Positions 1-8,869 of a DNA stretch of 64,000 bases are shown here, in pieces. The stretch covers positions 124,001-188,000 of the forward strand of contig NZ_JACVFB010000007.1 in NCBI RefSeq assembly GCF_014529945.1. The letters are read 5' to 3'. How positions within the stretch are numbered: the stretch's first letter is position 1; every line of letters starts with the position of its first letter. The position numbers were made by a program, and so were the translations under genes. The stretch comes from Chitinophaga varians (GTDB lineage Bacteria > Bacteroidota > Bacteroidia > Chitinophagales > Chitinophagaceae). A model generated the notes under the pieces. It was not told the DNA's origin, ran no database searches, and saw only the letters and a program-made list of their open reading frames with translations.

Positions 1-1934
1 TGAGGGCTATTCTGCAGCTTCCGGGGGTGTCCAATGCTCAGGAAGGCGCCACAGGTTTTAACGTGAGGGGCGGCTCGGTTGACGGTAATCTGATCTTATT
101 GGATGAAGCCGTCGTGTACAATACTTCTCACCTGTTTGGCTTCTTCTCCGTTTTTAATGCGGACGTGATTAAAGATCTGAAACTGTATAAGGGTGGCATA
201 CCCGCCAATTTCGGCGGGCGCACTTCTTCCGTTTTGGACATGTATCAAAAAGAAGGGAACAACAAGGAATATCACCTGACGGGTGGCATTGGAGCGGTGT
301 CGGGCAGGCTATTGGCAGAAGGCCCTATCGTAAAAGATAAAAGTTCGTTTATAGTTGCCGGCCGCGCGTCCTATGCTCATTTGTTGATGAAACTGGCCAA
401 TAACGACAATCGTGTTTCCTTTTATGATTTGAATGCTAAACTGAATTATAAGCTCAATGACAATAACAGGATTTTCCTTTCAGGGTATTTCGGCAAGGAC
501 AACATGGATTTCAACAATTTTTTCAGCAACGACTACGGCAACTCCTTCATTAATCTTCGCTGGAACCATAATTTTTCTGAGAAATTTTTCTCCAATGCAT
601 CGGTTATTTACAGTAAGTACGATTATGGCCTGAAAATAAAATACGTGGGCATTGATTGGGCATCGGATATCCGTAATTACAACCTGAAGTACGATTTTAG
701 CCATCATCTGTCTGATAAGCTGACGTTGAATTACGGCATCAATTCCATCTATTATCAATTCAACCCCGGCACCATAAAACCTCTGGAAGCTACGTCCCCT
801 GTTAATCCCGACCAGCTCGAAAAAAAATACGCCTGGGAAAATGCATTGTATATCAGCGCCGAGCAAAAACTTACGGAAAAATTATCATTGAACTATGGCC
901 TCCGTTACAGCAGCTTCCTACGGCTGGGGGAGCAGAACGTGAACAACTACGCCAATAATCAGGCGGTAGTTTTCAATCCGGAGTTACAGATTTATGAAGA
1001 AGGAACACCCACCAGTATAACACATTACAAGAAAAATGAAAAGATTATTGATTTCGGAAATCTGGAACCACGTTTGGCAGTGTCCTATGCCATCAACGAC
1101 GACCAGTCCATTAAAGCTAGCTATAACAGGATGAGCCAGTATATCCATTTAATTTCCAACACTGCTTCCGTTTCTCCTCTTGATATCTGGGCGCCGAGCG
1201 ACCAATACCTGAGACCTGAAATCCTCGACCAGGTTGCATTGGGTTATTTCAGAAATTTCCACAATGGAAGATACTCTCTGGAAACAGAAGCTTTTTACAA
1301 GAAAATAAAAAACAGAGCAGATTACATTGACGGTGCTGAGTTAATTGCCCGCAAAGCCATAGAACAGGTGATGTTAAACGGGGAGGCAAGGGCTTACGGA
1401 CTGGAACTGATGCTGAAGAAAAATACCGGAAAACTGACCGGCTGGCTTTCTTACACACTTTCCAGAGCGGAACAGCGCACACCGGGCAGAAACGCAGGAG
1501 AACCCGGCATTAATAATGGCGAATGGTATCGTGCCAATTACGACAAAACACATAACCTTTCACTGACCGCCGCTTATCAACTGACGAAAAAGTGGAGTTT
1601 TGGCGGCATTTTCACCTACCAGACAGGGAAAGCTGCCACCTATCCCATCGGCAAATATCAGTATCAGGGCATCACGATAGCGAATTACGGAGAGCGGAAT
1701 GTTAATTCGCTTCCGGCTTATCATCATTTGGACATCTCGGCCACGTACATACCCAGGCCCGACAGCAAAAAAAGGTGGAAAGGTGAATGGGTATTCAGTA
1801 TTTACAATGTTTACGCCAGAAACAACGCTGCCTCGCTTATGTTCGAGCAAAACAGGGAAACGGGGCTGAGCGAAGCCAAGCGGATATCGATTTTCGGTAT
1901 CATTCCCGGGGTGGCTTACAATTTCAGATTTTAA
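1..1934 (+). CDS. TonB-dependent outer-membrane receptor, 5' end missing
   Basis: The reading frame is open from the first base of the window, so the gene begins upstream and only the plug end and the barrel are present. The first residues (RAILQLPGVSNAQ, then TGFNVRGG) are the typical plug motif of Bacteroidota TonB receptors, and the chain ends in an aromatic residue (YNFRF), as outer-membrane barrels do. Aromatic, alternating beta-strand segments fill the rest. It is followed 17 bases later by a DUF4249 lipoprotein, a pairing common in this phylum. The receptor probably imports a ligand with TonB energy; the substrate cannot be read from the sequence. It lacks the SusC signature context, so I place it with the FecA/carboxypeptidase-regulatory type. 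Confidence 0.92.
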   Translation, partial: RAILQLPGVSNAQEGATGFNVRGGSVDGNLILLDEAVVYNTSHLFGFFSVFNADVIKDLKLYKGGIPANFGGRTSSVLDMYQKEGNNKEYHLTGGIGAVSGRLLAEGPIVKDKSSFIVAGRASYAHLLMKLANNDNRVSFYDLNAKLNYKLNDNNRIFLSGYFGKDNMDFNNFFSNDYGNSFINLRWNHNFSEKFFSNASVIYSKYDYGLKIKYVGIDWASDIRNYNLKYDFSHHLSDKLTLNYGINSIYYQFNPGTIKPLEATSPVNPDQLEKKYAWENALYISAEQKLTEKLSLNYGLRYSSFLRLGEQNVNNYANNQAVVFNPELQIYEEGTPTSITHYKKNEKIIDFGNLEPRLAVSYAINDDQSIKASYNRMSQYIHLISNTASVSPLDIWAPSDQYLRPEILDQVALGYFRNFHNGRYSLETEAFYKKIKNRADYIDGAELIARKAIEQVMLNGEARAYGLELMLKKNTGKLTGWLSYTLSRAEQRTPGRNAGEPGINNGEWYRANYDKTHNLSLTAAYQLTKKWSFGGIFTYQTGKAATYPIGKYQYQGITIANYGERNVNSLPAYHHLDISATYIPRPDSKKRWKGEWVFSIYNVYARNNAASLMFEQNRETGLSEAKRISIFGIIPGVAYNFRF

Positions 1935-1951
1935 TTGCTAATCATCTAAAC

Positions 1952-2776
1952 ATGAAAGATATACTTAGATACCAGATTGTCTCCTGCTGTCTTCTTCTGC
2001 TGTCCTGCACCAAAGTGGTGGAAGTGGGTCTGGAAACAGCACCACCGAGATTGGTCATTGATGCGTCTATTGATTGGGTGAAAGGCACCACAGGCCAGGA
2101 GCAGAAAATCAAACTCTCCACCACAACAGGGTATTACAGCACCACGATTCCCACAGTGTCAGGCGCGGACATCGTGGTGACCAATGCAGCAAATACTGTT
2201 TTTAGTTTTGTAGAAAATCCCGGGACAGGAGAATATATCTGCTCCAATTTCCATCCGGCCATCGGGGAAACTTATACCTTAAAAGTGGCTCTAAACGGGG
2301 AGACGTACACCGCAACCGAAACGTGTATAGGCGTACCAAAAATTGAAGATAATATTGCACAACATAACGACGGCGGATTTGGCGGTGATGAATTGGAAAT
2401 CACCTACTACTATCAGGATAATGGCCAAGAGGAAAACCATTATCTGCACCGTATTCTATCACCCGTATCTGTGTTTCCGGAGTATAAAGCCGAAGATGAC
2501 GAGAACAGTCAGGGCAAGCTAATGCAGCAATACTTCTCCGACAAAGACCTAAAAGCCGGAGATCTGGTCAACATCAGGCTGTATGGAATTTCCAGGAGGT
2601 ATTACGATTATTTCAGAAAGCTGCTGGCAGCCTCCGGGGCTGGTAGTGGCCCGTTTCAGACAACCCCGGGCGCAGTGAGAGGAAATATCATCAATCAGAG
2701 CCATTTCGAAAACTTCGCCTATGGCTACTTCAGATTATCGGAAGTAGCAGTAAAGGATTATACGATAAAGCAATAA
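1952..2776 (+). CDS. DUF4249 family outer-membrane lipoprotein
   Basis: A 274-residue protein starting at ATG 1952, just after the receptor stop. The N-terminus carries a lipoprotein signal with lipobox LLSC and acylated Cys19. The body has the pattern of DUF4249 proteins: an Ig-like beta-rich N-terminal half (VIDASIDW, GADIVVTNA, GETYTLKV) and a C-terminal half with HYLHRILSP and the F..YGYF segment near the end. Such lipoproteins are usually encoded directly after a TonB receptor and probably sit on it at the outer membrane, but their biochemical role is not established. An upstream extension of the frame exists inside the receptor gene, and I reject it because the signal peptide defines the start. 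Confidence 0.85.
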   Translation: MKDILRYQIVSCCLLLLSCTKVVEVGLETAPPRLVIDASIDWVKGTTGQEQKIKLSTTTGYYSTTIPTVSGADIVVTNAANTVFSFVENPGTGEYICSNFHPAIGETYTLKVALNGETYTATETCIGVPKIEDNIAQHNDGGFGGDELEITYYYQDNGQEENHYLHRILSPVSVFPEYKAEDDENSQGKLMQQYFSDKDLKAGDLVNIRLYGISRRYYDYFRKLLAASGAGSGPFQTTPGAVRGNIINQSHFENFAYGYFRLSEVAVKDYTIKQ

Positions 2777-2791
2777 ATCGGGCTAACAAAA

Positions 2792-2830
2792 ATGCCAGGT
2801 CAGCGCTGCGATTGGTCGCTGCCCTGGCAT
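2792..2830. terminator. Bidirectional hairpin between convergent genes
   Basis: ATGCCAGG at 2792-2799 pairs with CCTGGCAT at 2823-2830, with further inner pairing (CAGCG with CGCTG). It lies between the stop of the DUF4249 gene and the stop of the convergent lyase gene, the expected place for a shared terminator. Confidence 0.6.
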
Positions 2831-2843
2831 GAATAAGATGAGT

Positions 2844-4049
2844 TTATTTCAGGGTACAGGTTAACGTTCCATAGCCGAGTTGATCATAACCTCCACTGTT
2901 GGGGCCGTAATTTCCGCCGCCGCCTTCCGGCCGTACTTTCTGGGCAAACCGCGCACAATTCGGAGCAGCCATGCCTTTGCGGTTTACATAATGGTTATAT
3001 ACCAATTCCCAAACAGGACGTGTATTTCCCCGACCGGAGCTGCTGATGACGTTCTGTACAACGCCGACGCAATTGGTATAGGGCTTAAAGGAAACCGAGT
3101 CGCCAAGATTATAGGCTGCCACATACTCCGCCCCTTTCAGGAACCGATTGTCGTCGTAACCATACATATCATCTCCCTGGTTCCAGGCCATTTCACAAAA
3201 CGCTCCCATCAATCCAATGCCAAACGTAGTATGGCCCTGGTCGCGCCCACTCTCCTGCCACTGACCCAGGCCATCGGGATGAATAAAATAAACGGCATTG
3301 GCGATGGCGCCATTCCCTGCACCATACTTAAAATAATGGATCGCCTCATTATATAGGTCCCGGTCATCACATAATACGCCGATAGCCAGGATGGAGTTCA
3401 TCACGCAGAGGTCCCAGTTGGCATAGAAATGGCTCATGCACTTTTCCTTCCTTGTCAGGAAAGCATGATTCAGAGGGTAAAAAACCTTCAGCATCATCTT
3501 TTGGAACCGGGCAAAATCTGCCCGCGCCCAGCCATCATACGTTCTCATTATTTCGGCAGCATTGGCAAACTGGTACCCATATATCCCCGCGGCCAGATTG
3601 GCGTCGTTATTGCCGCCGATGCCTTTTAGCCGGGCCGACCACGCGTTCAGGATCTGTATCGACTTTTCCGCATAATTTTTATCCCCCGATACCTTCCATC
3701 TCAATGCAGTAGCATAAGCCGCAGCGATATCATTATAGAGCTGGCCGTAGTTCTCACGGTGAATCCCATCACTGCCGCGGTACACGGTATCCGCAGGGTT
3801 AGGCTGCCAACTAAGGGCACTGTGCGGATTGGCGGTCAACTGGCCCCAGCCAGACAACCACGGCTCTGCCCCCGCCCCCACTTTGTTTTTCATGCGGTCG
3901 AAATCGGATTGTTTATGCAACAATCCCGGATGCACGAAAACGGTATCATGATTGTTCAAGGTCAATTTTTCCTCAGCATTGACCATCTCTTTTCTACAGG
4001 CTGTTATGACGAAAAATAACAGTATTCCCCCCAAGGCACTTACTTTCAT
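2844..4049 (-). CDS. Alginate-lyase-like (alpha/alpha toroid) lipoprotein
   Basis: A 401-residue secreted lipoprotein; the signal ends in lipobox ITAC. I start at ATG 4049; an in-frame GTG at 4058 adds three residues. The body is helical and resembles the Pfam alginate_lyase domain: HPGLLHKQSDFDRMKNKV near the N-terminus, then NYGQLYNDIAAAY, MSHFYANWDLCVMNSILAIGV and the GQWQESGRDQGHTTFG segment, where the Asn-Trp and Gln-Glu-Ser-Gly-Arg-Asp-Gln-Gly-His residues would line the active site. That composition fits polysaccharide lyases acting on uronate polymers (PL5/PL38-like). The exact family and substrate are inference. No SusCD genes adjoin it, so it acts alone or with a remote locus. Confidence 0.75.
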   Translation of the reverse strand: MKVSALGGILLFFVITACRKEMVNAEEKLTLNNHDTVFVHPGLLHKQSDFDRMKNKVGAGAEPWLSGWGQLTANPHSALSWQPNPADTVYRGSDGIHRENYGQLYNDIAAAYATALRWKVSGDKNYAEKSIQILNAWSARLKGIGGNNDANLAAGIYGYQFANAAEIMRTYDGWARADFARFQKMMLKVFYPLNHAFLTRKEKCMSHFYANWDLCVMNSILAIGVLCDDRDLYNEAIHYFKYGAGNGAIANAVYFIHPDGLGQWQESGRDQGHTTFGIGLMGAFCEMAWNQGDDMYGYDDNRFLKGAEYVAAYNLGDSVSFKPYTNCVGVVQNVISSSGRGNTRPVWELVYNHYVNRKGMAAPNCARFAQKVRPEGGGGNYGPNSGGYDQLGYGTLTCTLK

Positions 4050-4500
4050 TAATTTCACAGGTTTTTCGATTAATATAATTGTTAATTTGACAATTTATAA
4101 TATACGGTAAATCATTAACGCAGGTTGCCTGATGATATTTTCTTCAGGGGAATAATTAACATTAAGATTAAAGCAGCATTAAGTTTCCTTACATTATACA
4201 GCGTCGCAAAAAACTACGGGGAGTGAAGGGGTGTTGTTCCTGTAATGGGTGCGTGAATGAATGTGTCAAATTTCTGTGGTACGTGGTGGGATAAAGCGAC
4301 AACCAACTCAAAGAAAAAAGGCTTGTAAGTATCAACTTACAAGCCTTTCTATTATGTGCCCAGAAACTAACTTCTATCTATTTGATATTGAATACATTGT
4401 GAGCTATTTACATCAATAATGTGTCGGATTATTTAATTAGCTATTTACAAATAAAGGTTCTCGTTCGTACAATCAATTTTCGACTATTGTCGTTGATCAT
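4050..4500. other. AT-rich intergenic region with hairpin and tRNA-end-like sequence
   Basis: No convincing gene. A perfect 14-bp stem (4317-4330 with 4335-4348, loop of four) is followed on the plus strand by GTGCCCAGAA at 4356-4365. The same arrangement, an imperfect copy of this hairpin next to GTGCCCAGAA, occurs at the 3' end of tRNA-Leu near 6231-6276. This block therefore resembles a copy of the tRNA acceptor end and its terminator. The hairpin can also terminate transcripts of the 505-residue gene next to it. Confidence 0.5.
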
Positions 4501-6018
4501 CTATTTACTGGATACAAATTTTGGAATCGCAACACTTAAACTAAACCCAAAGGTTACCTGATCCTGAAAGAAGACTAAACCACTTTTGTTAAGATTAATA
4601 AACTTAAGAAGGGGTTCAACAGTCACCACCTTATCACCCGAACTGATTGGTACATAAATTCCAAATCTTGCAGCAAGGTTATCAAACTTAGGACTTAGAT
4701 CAAATCCAGCAGCAACATCAACTCCAAATTTTTTGTTCACCCAGTAATACGTAAATGGAATTTCCATTGAAATATAGTCTTTTCTTTCTACATCATTTTT
4801 GTAAAAACTTACAGATTTTCCAATCGCAACAACAGTGTCTCCGTTAACGGGGAATAAAGATTCTGCCTGAATATTTATCTGGTCCTTACTGTCAAACTTC
4901 TTTTGACTGGTATATTTAAGTGTAATAGACAACCATTGATTTGTAAGGTTTCTTTTACCGTTTCGGAAAAAATTGAATGAAAATTGACCACTGACAAAAA
5001 CATCCCTTTCATCCCTTTTAAAAAGTTCCTTTATACCGGCACCTGGATTAAAAATAGCGTTAGTGGCCTGGTTTATTTGTACTCCACCAGACACCCACCA
5101 ATAATAAAAAGAGTTCCATGGTGCAATTTGCTGCAATTCATTCAACCTTCCCAATAATCGCTGTTGATTGGATGCAATAGAATCGTCCACAAGAGTCGTG
5201 TCGATTTTTCTGACAAGCGCATACACTTTTTTTGGATATTTCTGGTCCCAGTCTACCGGAAGTATACCCTTTTTTACTAATTTAGGCGCCAGCTCATACA
5301 TCCGTCTCAAGGAATCCACAGGGCCTTTTCCGTAGGATATAATCGTATCTTTGTTGTTTAACTTGTTTGTACAGAATGCACTCTTTGCAGTAAATTGCAC
5401 ATCGTACACGGCCATATTAGCATACAACTGATAAGCTGAATCGAAGGCAGCTACAAATTGTCTGTTTGTTTCATCAGAGGTTCCCTTCTGTGGAGTAAAT
5501 TGAGCTTCCTCAAAACGCAATTGATTATGGAGGTATACTCTATCTGATCGATCAAAAAATGCCCTCTTATTAAAAAACCATTGAAAATTCAATCCCCCCG
5601 TCAAAGTTCGTTGATATTTATCTCCAGTAAATACACTGACAAAATCTTTACTAGAACTCCCGGTGATCGATGGTTGAATGAAAAAATTGTTCTTGCCAAT
5701 GGCAAGATTGAATGTTACACTTTTATCTTGAATAGAAACAGAGGTACTAGCTATTTTACCGTCCCTCACCTGTATTCCGCTGATCATTTTCTGCTTATCA
5801 TTAATGATCGTATCAAAAATATGGGATGACACATAATTGCTTGTATCCCGACCGCTCAGTATAGAATTTATCTTATTTAACCTATTTGTCAGCTCCTGTT
5901 CAGTAAGTTTTTGTGCGTTAGCCTTATTGGAAAACACCATTATAAATAACACTACAGGAAATACAAGTACCTGCTTAACCTTCACAGGCACGCTTAATTG
6001 CAACAGTTGGGGATACAT
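4501..6018 (-). CDS. Orphan predicted outer-membrane beta-barrel protein, function unknown
   Basis: A 505-residue protein with a hydrophobic export signal (residues about 15-36, ending NKANAQ). After a short N-terminal helical segment the chain is rich in alternating aromatic/polar strands (for example GGLNFQWFFNKRAFF, WLSITLKYTSQKKF, FTYYWVNKKFGVDVAAGFDL, VTFGFSLSVAIP), which suggests a beta-barrel or a large beta-sandwich at the cell surface. I do not recognise the family. The gene is visibly more AT-rich than its neighbours and sits alone between tRNA-Leu and a copy of that tRNA's 3' end, which suggests horizontal acquisition. No partner genes adjoin it, so no role can be assigned. Confidence 0.75.
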   Translation of the reverse strand: MYPQLLQLSVPVKVKQVLVFPVVLFIMVFSNKANAQKLTEQELTNRLNKINSILSGRDTSNYVSSHIFDTIINDKQKMISGIQVRDGKIASTSVSIQDKSVTFNLAIGKNNFFIQPSITGSSSKDFVSVFTGDKYQRTLTGGLNFQWFFNKRAFFDRSDRVYLHNQLRFEEAQFTPQKGTSDETNRQFVAAFDSAYQLYANMAVYDVQFTAKSAFCTNKLNNKDTIISYGKGPVDSLRRMYELAPKLVKKGILPVDWDQKYPKKVYALVRKIDTTLVDDSIASNQQRLLGRLNELQQIAPWNSFYYWWVSGGVQINQATNAIFNPGAGIKELFKRDERDVFVSGQFSFNFFRNGKRNLTNQWLSITLKYTSQKKFDSKDQINIQAESLFPVNGDTVVAIGKSVSFYKNDVERKDYISMEIPFTYYWVNKKFGVDVAAGFDLSPKFDNLAARFGIYVPISSGDKVVTVEPLLKFINLNKSGLVFFQDQVTFGFSLSVAIPKFVSSK

Positions 6019-6230
6019 AAGCTTAATAGAATTTAGGGATAATTATTGTTGATTGATTGATGTAATAAATTATTCAATTTTCCTGGTAATAGGAAGGGAA
6101 ACTACTTAGTATACTACAGATCATCTACCTTAAAAAAACAAAATTGCCAATCCAAGCTCAGATTATATATATCACCTTAAAAAAACAATATTAAATTGTA
6201 AGATTCTGGAATACAAACTTTCATTAAACA

Positions 6231-6262
6231 AAAAAGGCTGCAAGTTTAAACTTACAACCTTC
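6231..6262 (-). terminator. Terminator of tRNA-Leu
   Basis: On the minus strand an imperfect hairpin (AAGGTTGTAAGTTT with AAACTTGCAGCCTT) is followed by a run of T residues, just downstream of the tRNA 3' end. Confidence 0.6.
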
Positions 6263-6267
6263 TTTAG

Positions 6268-6351
6268 TGCCCAGAACTGGATTCGAACCAGCACACCCTT
6301 GCAGGCGCTGCGACCTGAACACAGTGCGTCTACCAATTTCGCCATCTGGGC
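6268..6351 (-). tRNA. tRNA-Leu (anticodon CAG)
   Basis: On the minus strand the acceptor stem GCCCAGA pairs with TCTGGGC, followed by discriminator A. The D arm (GATGGCGAAATTGGTAGACGC), the anticodon stem CTGTG/CGCAG with loop TTCAGGT, a long variable arm and the T arm (GCTGGTTCGAATCCAG) are all present. The anticodon is CAG and the long variable arm marks leucine. CCA is not encoded. A translated frame across this gene is an artefact. Confidence 0.95.
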
Positions 6352-6447
6352 AACTGATATTGTGATCAGGGAGCGCAAAGATAAGCACTCATTTTAATTC
6401 TCCAAACAAAAAGTAAATTTTTTTTCAAACTAACGGGAAAGAATATA

Positions 6448-6852
6448 CTAATAATTGTGGATAAAACTAAAGGAGGTAACGCTGAAAGCCACGCCCCCTT
6501 TGGCTACAAGGTACAGGTCGTGTACACCTTCCGCATGTCGCAGGTTACCGGTCAACTTCAGCGCGTAGGTACTGTCGCCGGTGTAAGGAATATCCAGCGT
6601 GCCGATAATTTTACCTTTGGGCTTGTCGATACGGAACTCCAGTTTGGAACCGCTCTTCTTGTGTTCACAGGCCACTTCTACCCGGAAACCGATTTCGCCC
6701 ATACTGAGGTTCACCTGTGCAAACGCCAGGTAACTCCCCTCTTTCATCTGGAACTCCGTGGCGCGGTTCCCTTTTTTAGCCGTCGGCGTCGCCGTCTGTC
6801 CGTTGACAGTCAACTGCACGAAGGCAAAAACCAGGAACAACAACAGCCTCAT
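6448..6852 (-). CDS. Small secreted CBM6-like carbohydrate-binding protein
   Basis: A 134-residue protein with a signal peptide (MRLLLFLVFAFVQLTVNGQ) followed by one domain. The domain reads like a family 6 carbohydrate-binding module: an early Met-Glu pair with GSYLAF, then GEIGFRVEVAC, LEFRIDKPKGKIIGTLDIPYTG and a final HDLYLVAKGG strand with a conserved Phe behind it. No catalytic domain is attached, so it may be a free periplasmic or secreted sugar-binding protein. It stands alone, between tRNA-Leu and a divergent TetR gene, and no CAZyme gene adjoins it directly. Confidence in CBM6 is moderate to good, from the pattern only. Confidence 0.75.
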   Translation of the reverse strand: MRLLLFLVFAFVQLTVNGQTATPTAKKGNRATEFQMKEGSYLAFAQVNLSMGEIGFRVEVACEHKKSGSKLEFRIDKPKGKIIGTLDIPYTGDSTYALKLTGNLRHAEGVHDLYLVAKGGVAFSVTSFSFIHNY

Positions 6853-6985
6853 AGGTTAGGATAGGTTTATCGTTTAACACAACGGGAATATTTCCCGCCC
6901 TGAAAAATAATGAAAAACTTAAAATTAAGGAATTATGTAATATTATATCATCCTACACACTAAAATAATATCACCCGGAAAAAAA

Positions 6986-7001
6986 TAGTACATTTGTACT
7001 A
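6986..7001. promoter_or_regulatory. Palindromic operator over the -7 box and start of the TetR gene
   Basis: TAGTACATTTGTACTA is a perfect 16-base inverted repeat. It contains TACATTTG at 6989-6996, a match to the Bacteroidota -7 element TAnnTTTG, and ends one base before ATG 7002. It is the obvious site for autoregulation by the TetR protein it precedes. No clear -33 TTTG was found. Confidence 0.55.
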
Positions 7002-7628
7002 ATGGTAGACACAAAAGAGAAAATACGGAAAGCGGCCCTCAAATTGTTCAACGAACAGGGCATTGATGCCATCACCATACGGCATATCGCTAAAGAACTG
7101 GACATCAGTCACGGCAACCTCCAGTACCACTATAAAAACACCAACGATATCATCCTCGTGCTTTTCAATGAGCTCAACGAGGGCTTCTCCCGCTTTTTTA
7201 CCCACCGGGAGAACAGCGGACAGGTAACACTGGAAGACTTCCGCCATTGGGTGGAAATACTGATTGAACACATCTGGCAATACCGCTTCATCTTCCTCCA
7301 CTTCGTGGAAGTGACCCGCCGCGTACCGGAAATCAAAACCCTCTACAACAGCTGGGACAAAGCCCGCGAAGAACAATTTCTCCTCCTGTTCAACACGCTC
7401 ATCAGAGAAGGCATCTTCCGCGATGACATCCCTCCCTATATCTGGAAAAATCTCATCACCCAACAATATATCATGGCCGACTTTGCCCTGTCGCACAACG
7501 AAATAAAAATGCAGCTCAAAGGCAAAAAAGCAGTCCAGTACTACGGTCAGGTGCTGTTCAACCAGTTCTATCCCTACCTCACGGCTAAAGGAAGACAACA
7601 GGCTGACAAACATCAGGGCATAAACTGA
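7002..7628 (+). CDS. TetR/AcrR family transcriptional regulator
   Basis: A 208-residue protein with a standard TetR N-terminal DNA-binding domain: KEKIRKAALKLFNEQGIDAITIRHIAKEL, then the recognition helix region DISHGNLQYHYKNTNDI. The C-terminal helical ligand domain is not recognisable as to ligand. The ATG follows directly on the palindrome at 6986-7001, so the protein probably represses its own promoter. The start codon lies only six bases past a -7 box, so the mRNA may have almost no leader. The gene is followed 106 bases later by the baeRF-like gene, which may be co-transcribed. Confidence 0.9.
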   Translation: MVDTKEKIRKAALKLFNEQGIDAITIRHIAKELDISHGNLQYHYKNTNDIILVLFNELNEGFSRFFTHRENSGQVTLEDFRHWVEILIEHIWQYRFIFLHFVEVTRRVPEIKTLYNSWDKAREEQFLLLFNTLIREGIFRDDIPPYIWKNLITQQYIMADFALSHNEIKMQLKGKKAVQYYGQVLFNQFYPYLTAKGRQQADKHQGIN

Positions 7629-7734
7629 CCCCTGTCATTTTTCAGGTGCGCGTTTCATCGCATTTTTGCATTGTAAACGCAGGGAAACATACCCATCGCG
7701 GATTGTTTATCACCAGAAAAAACAGGAGGACACT

Positions 7735-8787
7735 ATGGAACAAGCACTCATCGATCTAAGCCGGTACACCGGTACACCGGCCGTCACCATCCTGGTGTCT
7801 ACTCACCGCACCTTCCCTGACAACAAACAAGACAGCATCCACCTCAAAAACCTCATCACGCAGGTGGAAAAAGAACTATATGAACAGTTCGATAAACGGA
7901 TCGTTTGGCCCGTGCTCGATAAAATAAAAGAAACGGAGAAGTCTATCAATCACGACTATAACCTGGATACGCTGGTCATCTTTGCCAGCGCGGATTTCCT
8001 ACAGGTAAAACGCCTGCCCATCGCCACTACCGACCGGTACGTGATCGGCGACCGCTTCGAAATCCGCCCCCTGCTCAAAGCCATCCAGCAAAGTGAGCAC
8101 TATTATATCCTCACCGTTTCCCGCCAGAAAATACGGCTGCTGGAAGCGTTCAACGATAAAATAGTCCATGAGGTGACCAATGAAGACTTCCCCTATCTCA
8201 ACGGATATTATACCACCGATCCCATGCGCCAGCAACAGGACCTTATCATCGACAATCTCCTGAAAGAATTTTTTAACACGGCGGATAAACGATTTAAAAA
8301 ATATTATGAAGAAAATCCGCTGCCGGTGATTTTGCTGGGAGAGGAAAGAAACCTGGTATTTTATCAGGAAATAATGGACATCAAAGGACTGGTAGTGGGC
8401 ACCCATCACGGTAGCTTCGACGACACCTCCGACCCGGAAATCGCGAAAGTGACGTTCCCGGTCATCCAACAATACATTGCCGGCAAACAGGACACAGCCC
8501 TCCTGGCTATCAACACCGCACAGTCTGCGCAACGCCTCCTGGTAGACCTGAACGATATCTACACCGCCGCGGAAAACGGTCAGGCAGATACGCTCTATAT
8601 TGAGCAGACCTATCTCCCCTCCGGCCACATCGACAAAGGCATCATCAGCCTGGGTAACGGCAACGGCTCTACGGACGTAACGCTGCCGGTCATCGACTCC
8701 GTGTTGAATAAAGGCGGGAACGTAGTGTTCCTCAACGAAAACTCCCTGGACACCTATCAGGGCATTGCTTTGGTTACAAGATTTTAA
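7735..8787 (+). CDS. baeRF (bacterial/archaeal eRF1-like) family protein
   Basis: A 350-residue cytoplasmic protein. The start at ATG 7735 is set by an excellent ribosome site, AGGAGG at 7724-7729. The sequence resembles the baeRF group of eRF1-related proteins: an N-terminal domain with VTILVSTHRTFPDNKQDSIHLKNL, then a middle RNase-H-like domain with HYYILTVSRQKIRLLEAFNDK, and a C-terminal domain with PVILLGEERNLVFY and GNVVFLNENSLDTYQGIALVTRF. Archaeal and eukaryotic relatives act in peptide release or ribosome rescue; the bacterial members are largely uncharacterised, so a role in ribosome handling is inference. Its neighbour is a TetR regulator. Confidence 0.75.
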   Translation: MEQALIDLSRYTGTPAVTILVSTHRTFPDNKQDSIHLKNLITQVEKELYEQFDKRIVWPVLDKIKETEKSINHDYNLDTLVIFASADFLQVKRLPIATTDRYVIGDRFEIRPLLKAIQQSEHYYILTVSRQKIRLLEAFNDKIVHEVTNEDFPYLNGYYTTDPMRQQQDLIIDNLLKEFFNTADKRFKKYYEENPLPVILLGEERNLVFYQEIMDIKGLVVGTHHGSFDDTSDPEIAKVTFPVIQQYIAGKQDTALLAINTAQSAQRLLVDLNDIYTAAENGQADTLYIEQTYLPSGHIDKGIISLGNGNGSTDVTLPVIDSVLNKGGNVVFLNENSLDTYQGIALVTRF

Positions 8788-8813
8788 TCATACGACAACG
8801 ACAACAACAGGAA

Positions 8814-8843
8814 AAGCCGCACTGGTCTTCACCAGCGCGGCTT
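8814..8843. terminator. Bidirectional terminator between convergent genes
   Basis: AAGCCGC (8814-8820) pairs with GCGGCTT (8837-8843), with an inner TGGT/ACCA pairing around the loop TTC. It lies between the baeRF-like gene and the convergent GH76 gene. Confidence 0.7.
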
Positions 8844-8869
8844 ATTATTTAGGGTGTTCTGATATTTTA

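Noticed and set aside
6172..6378. A small minus-strand frame over the tRNA-Leu gene
   Set aside because: It translates the tRNA sequence itself; the cloverleaf is complete, so it is not a gene.
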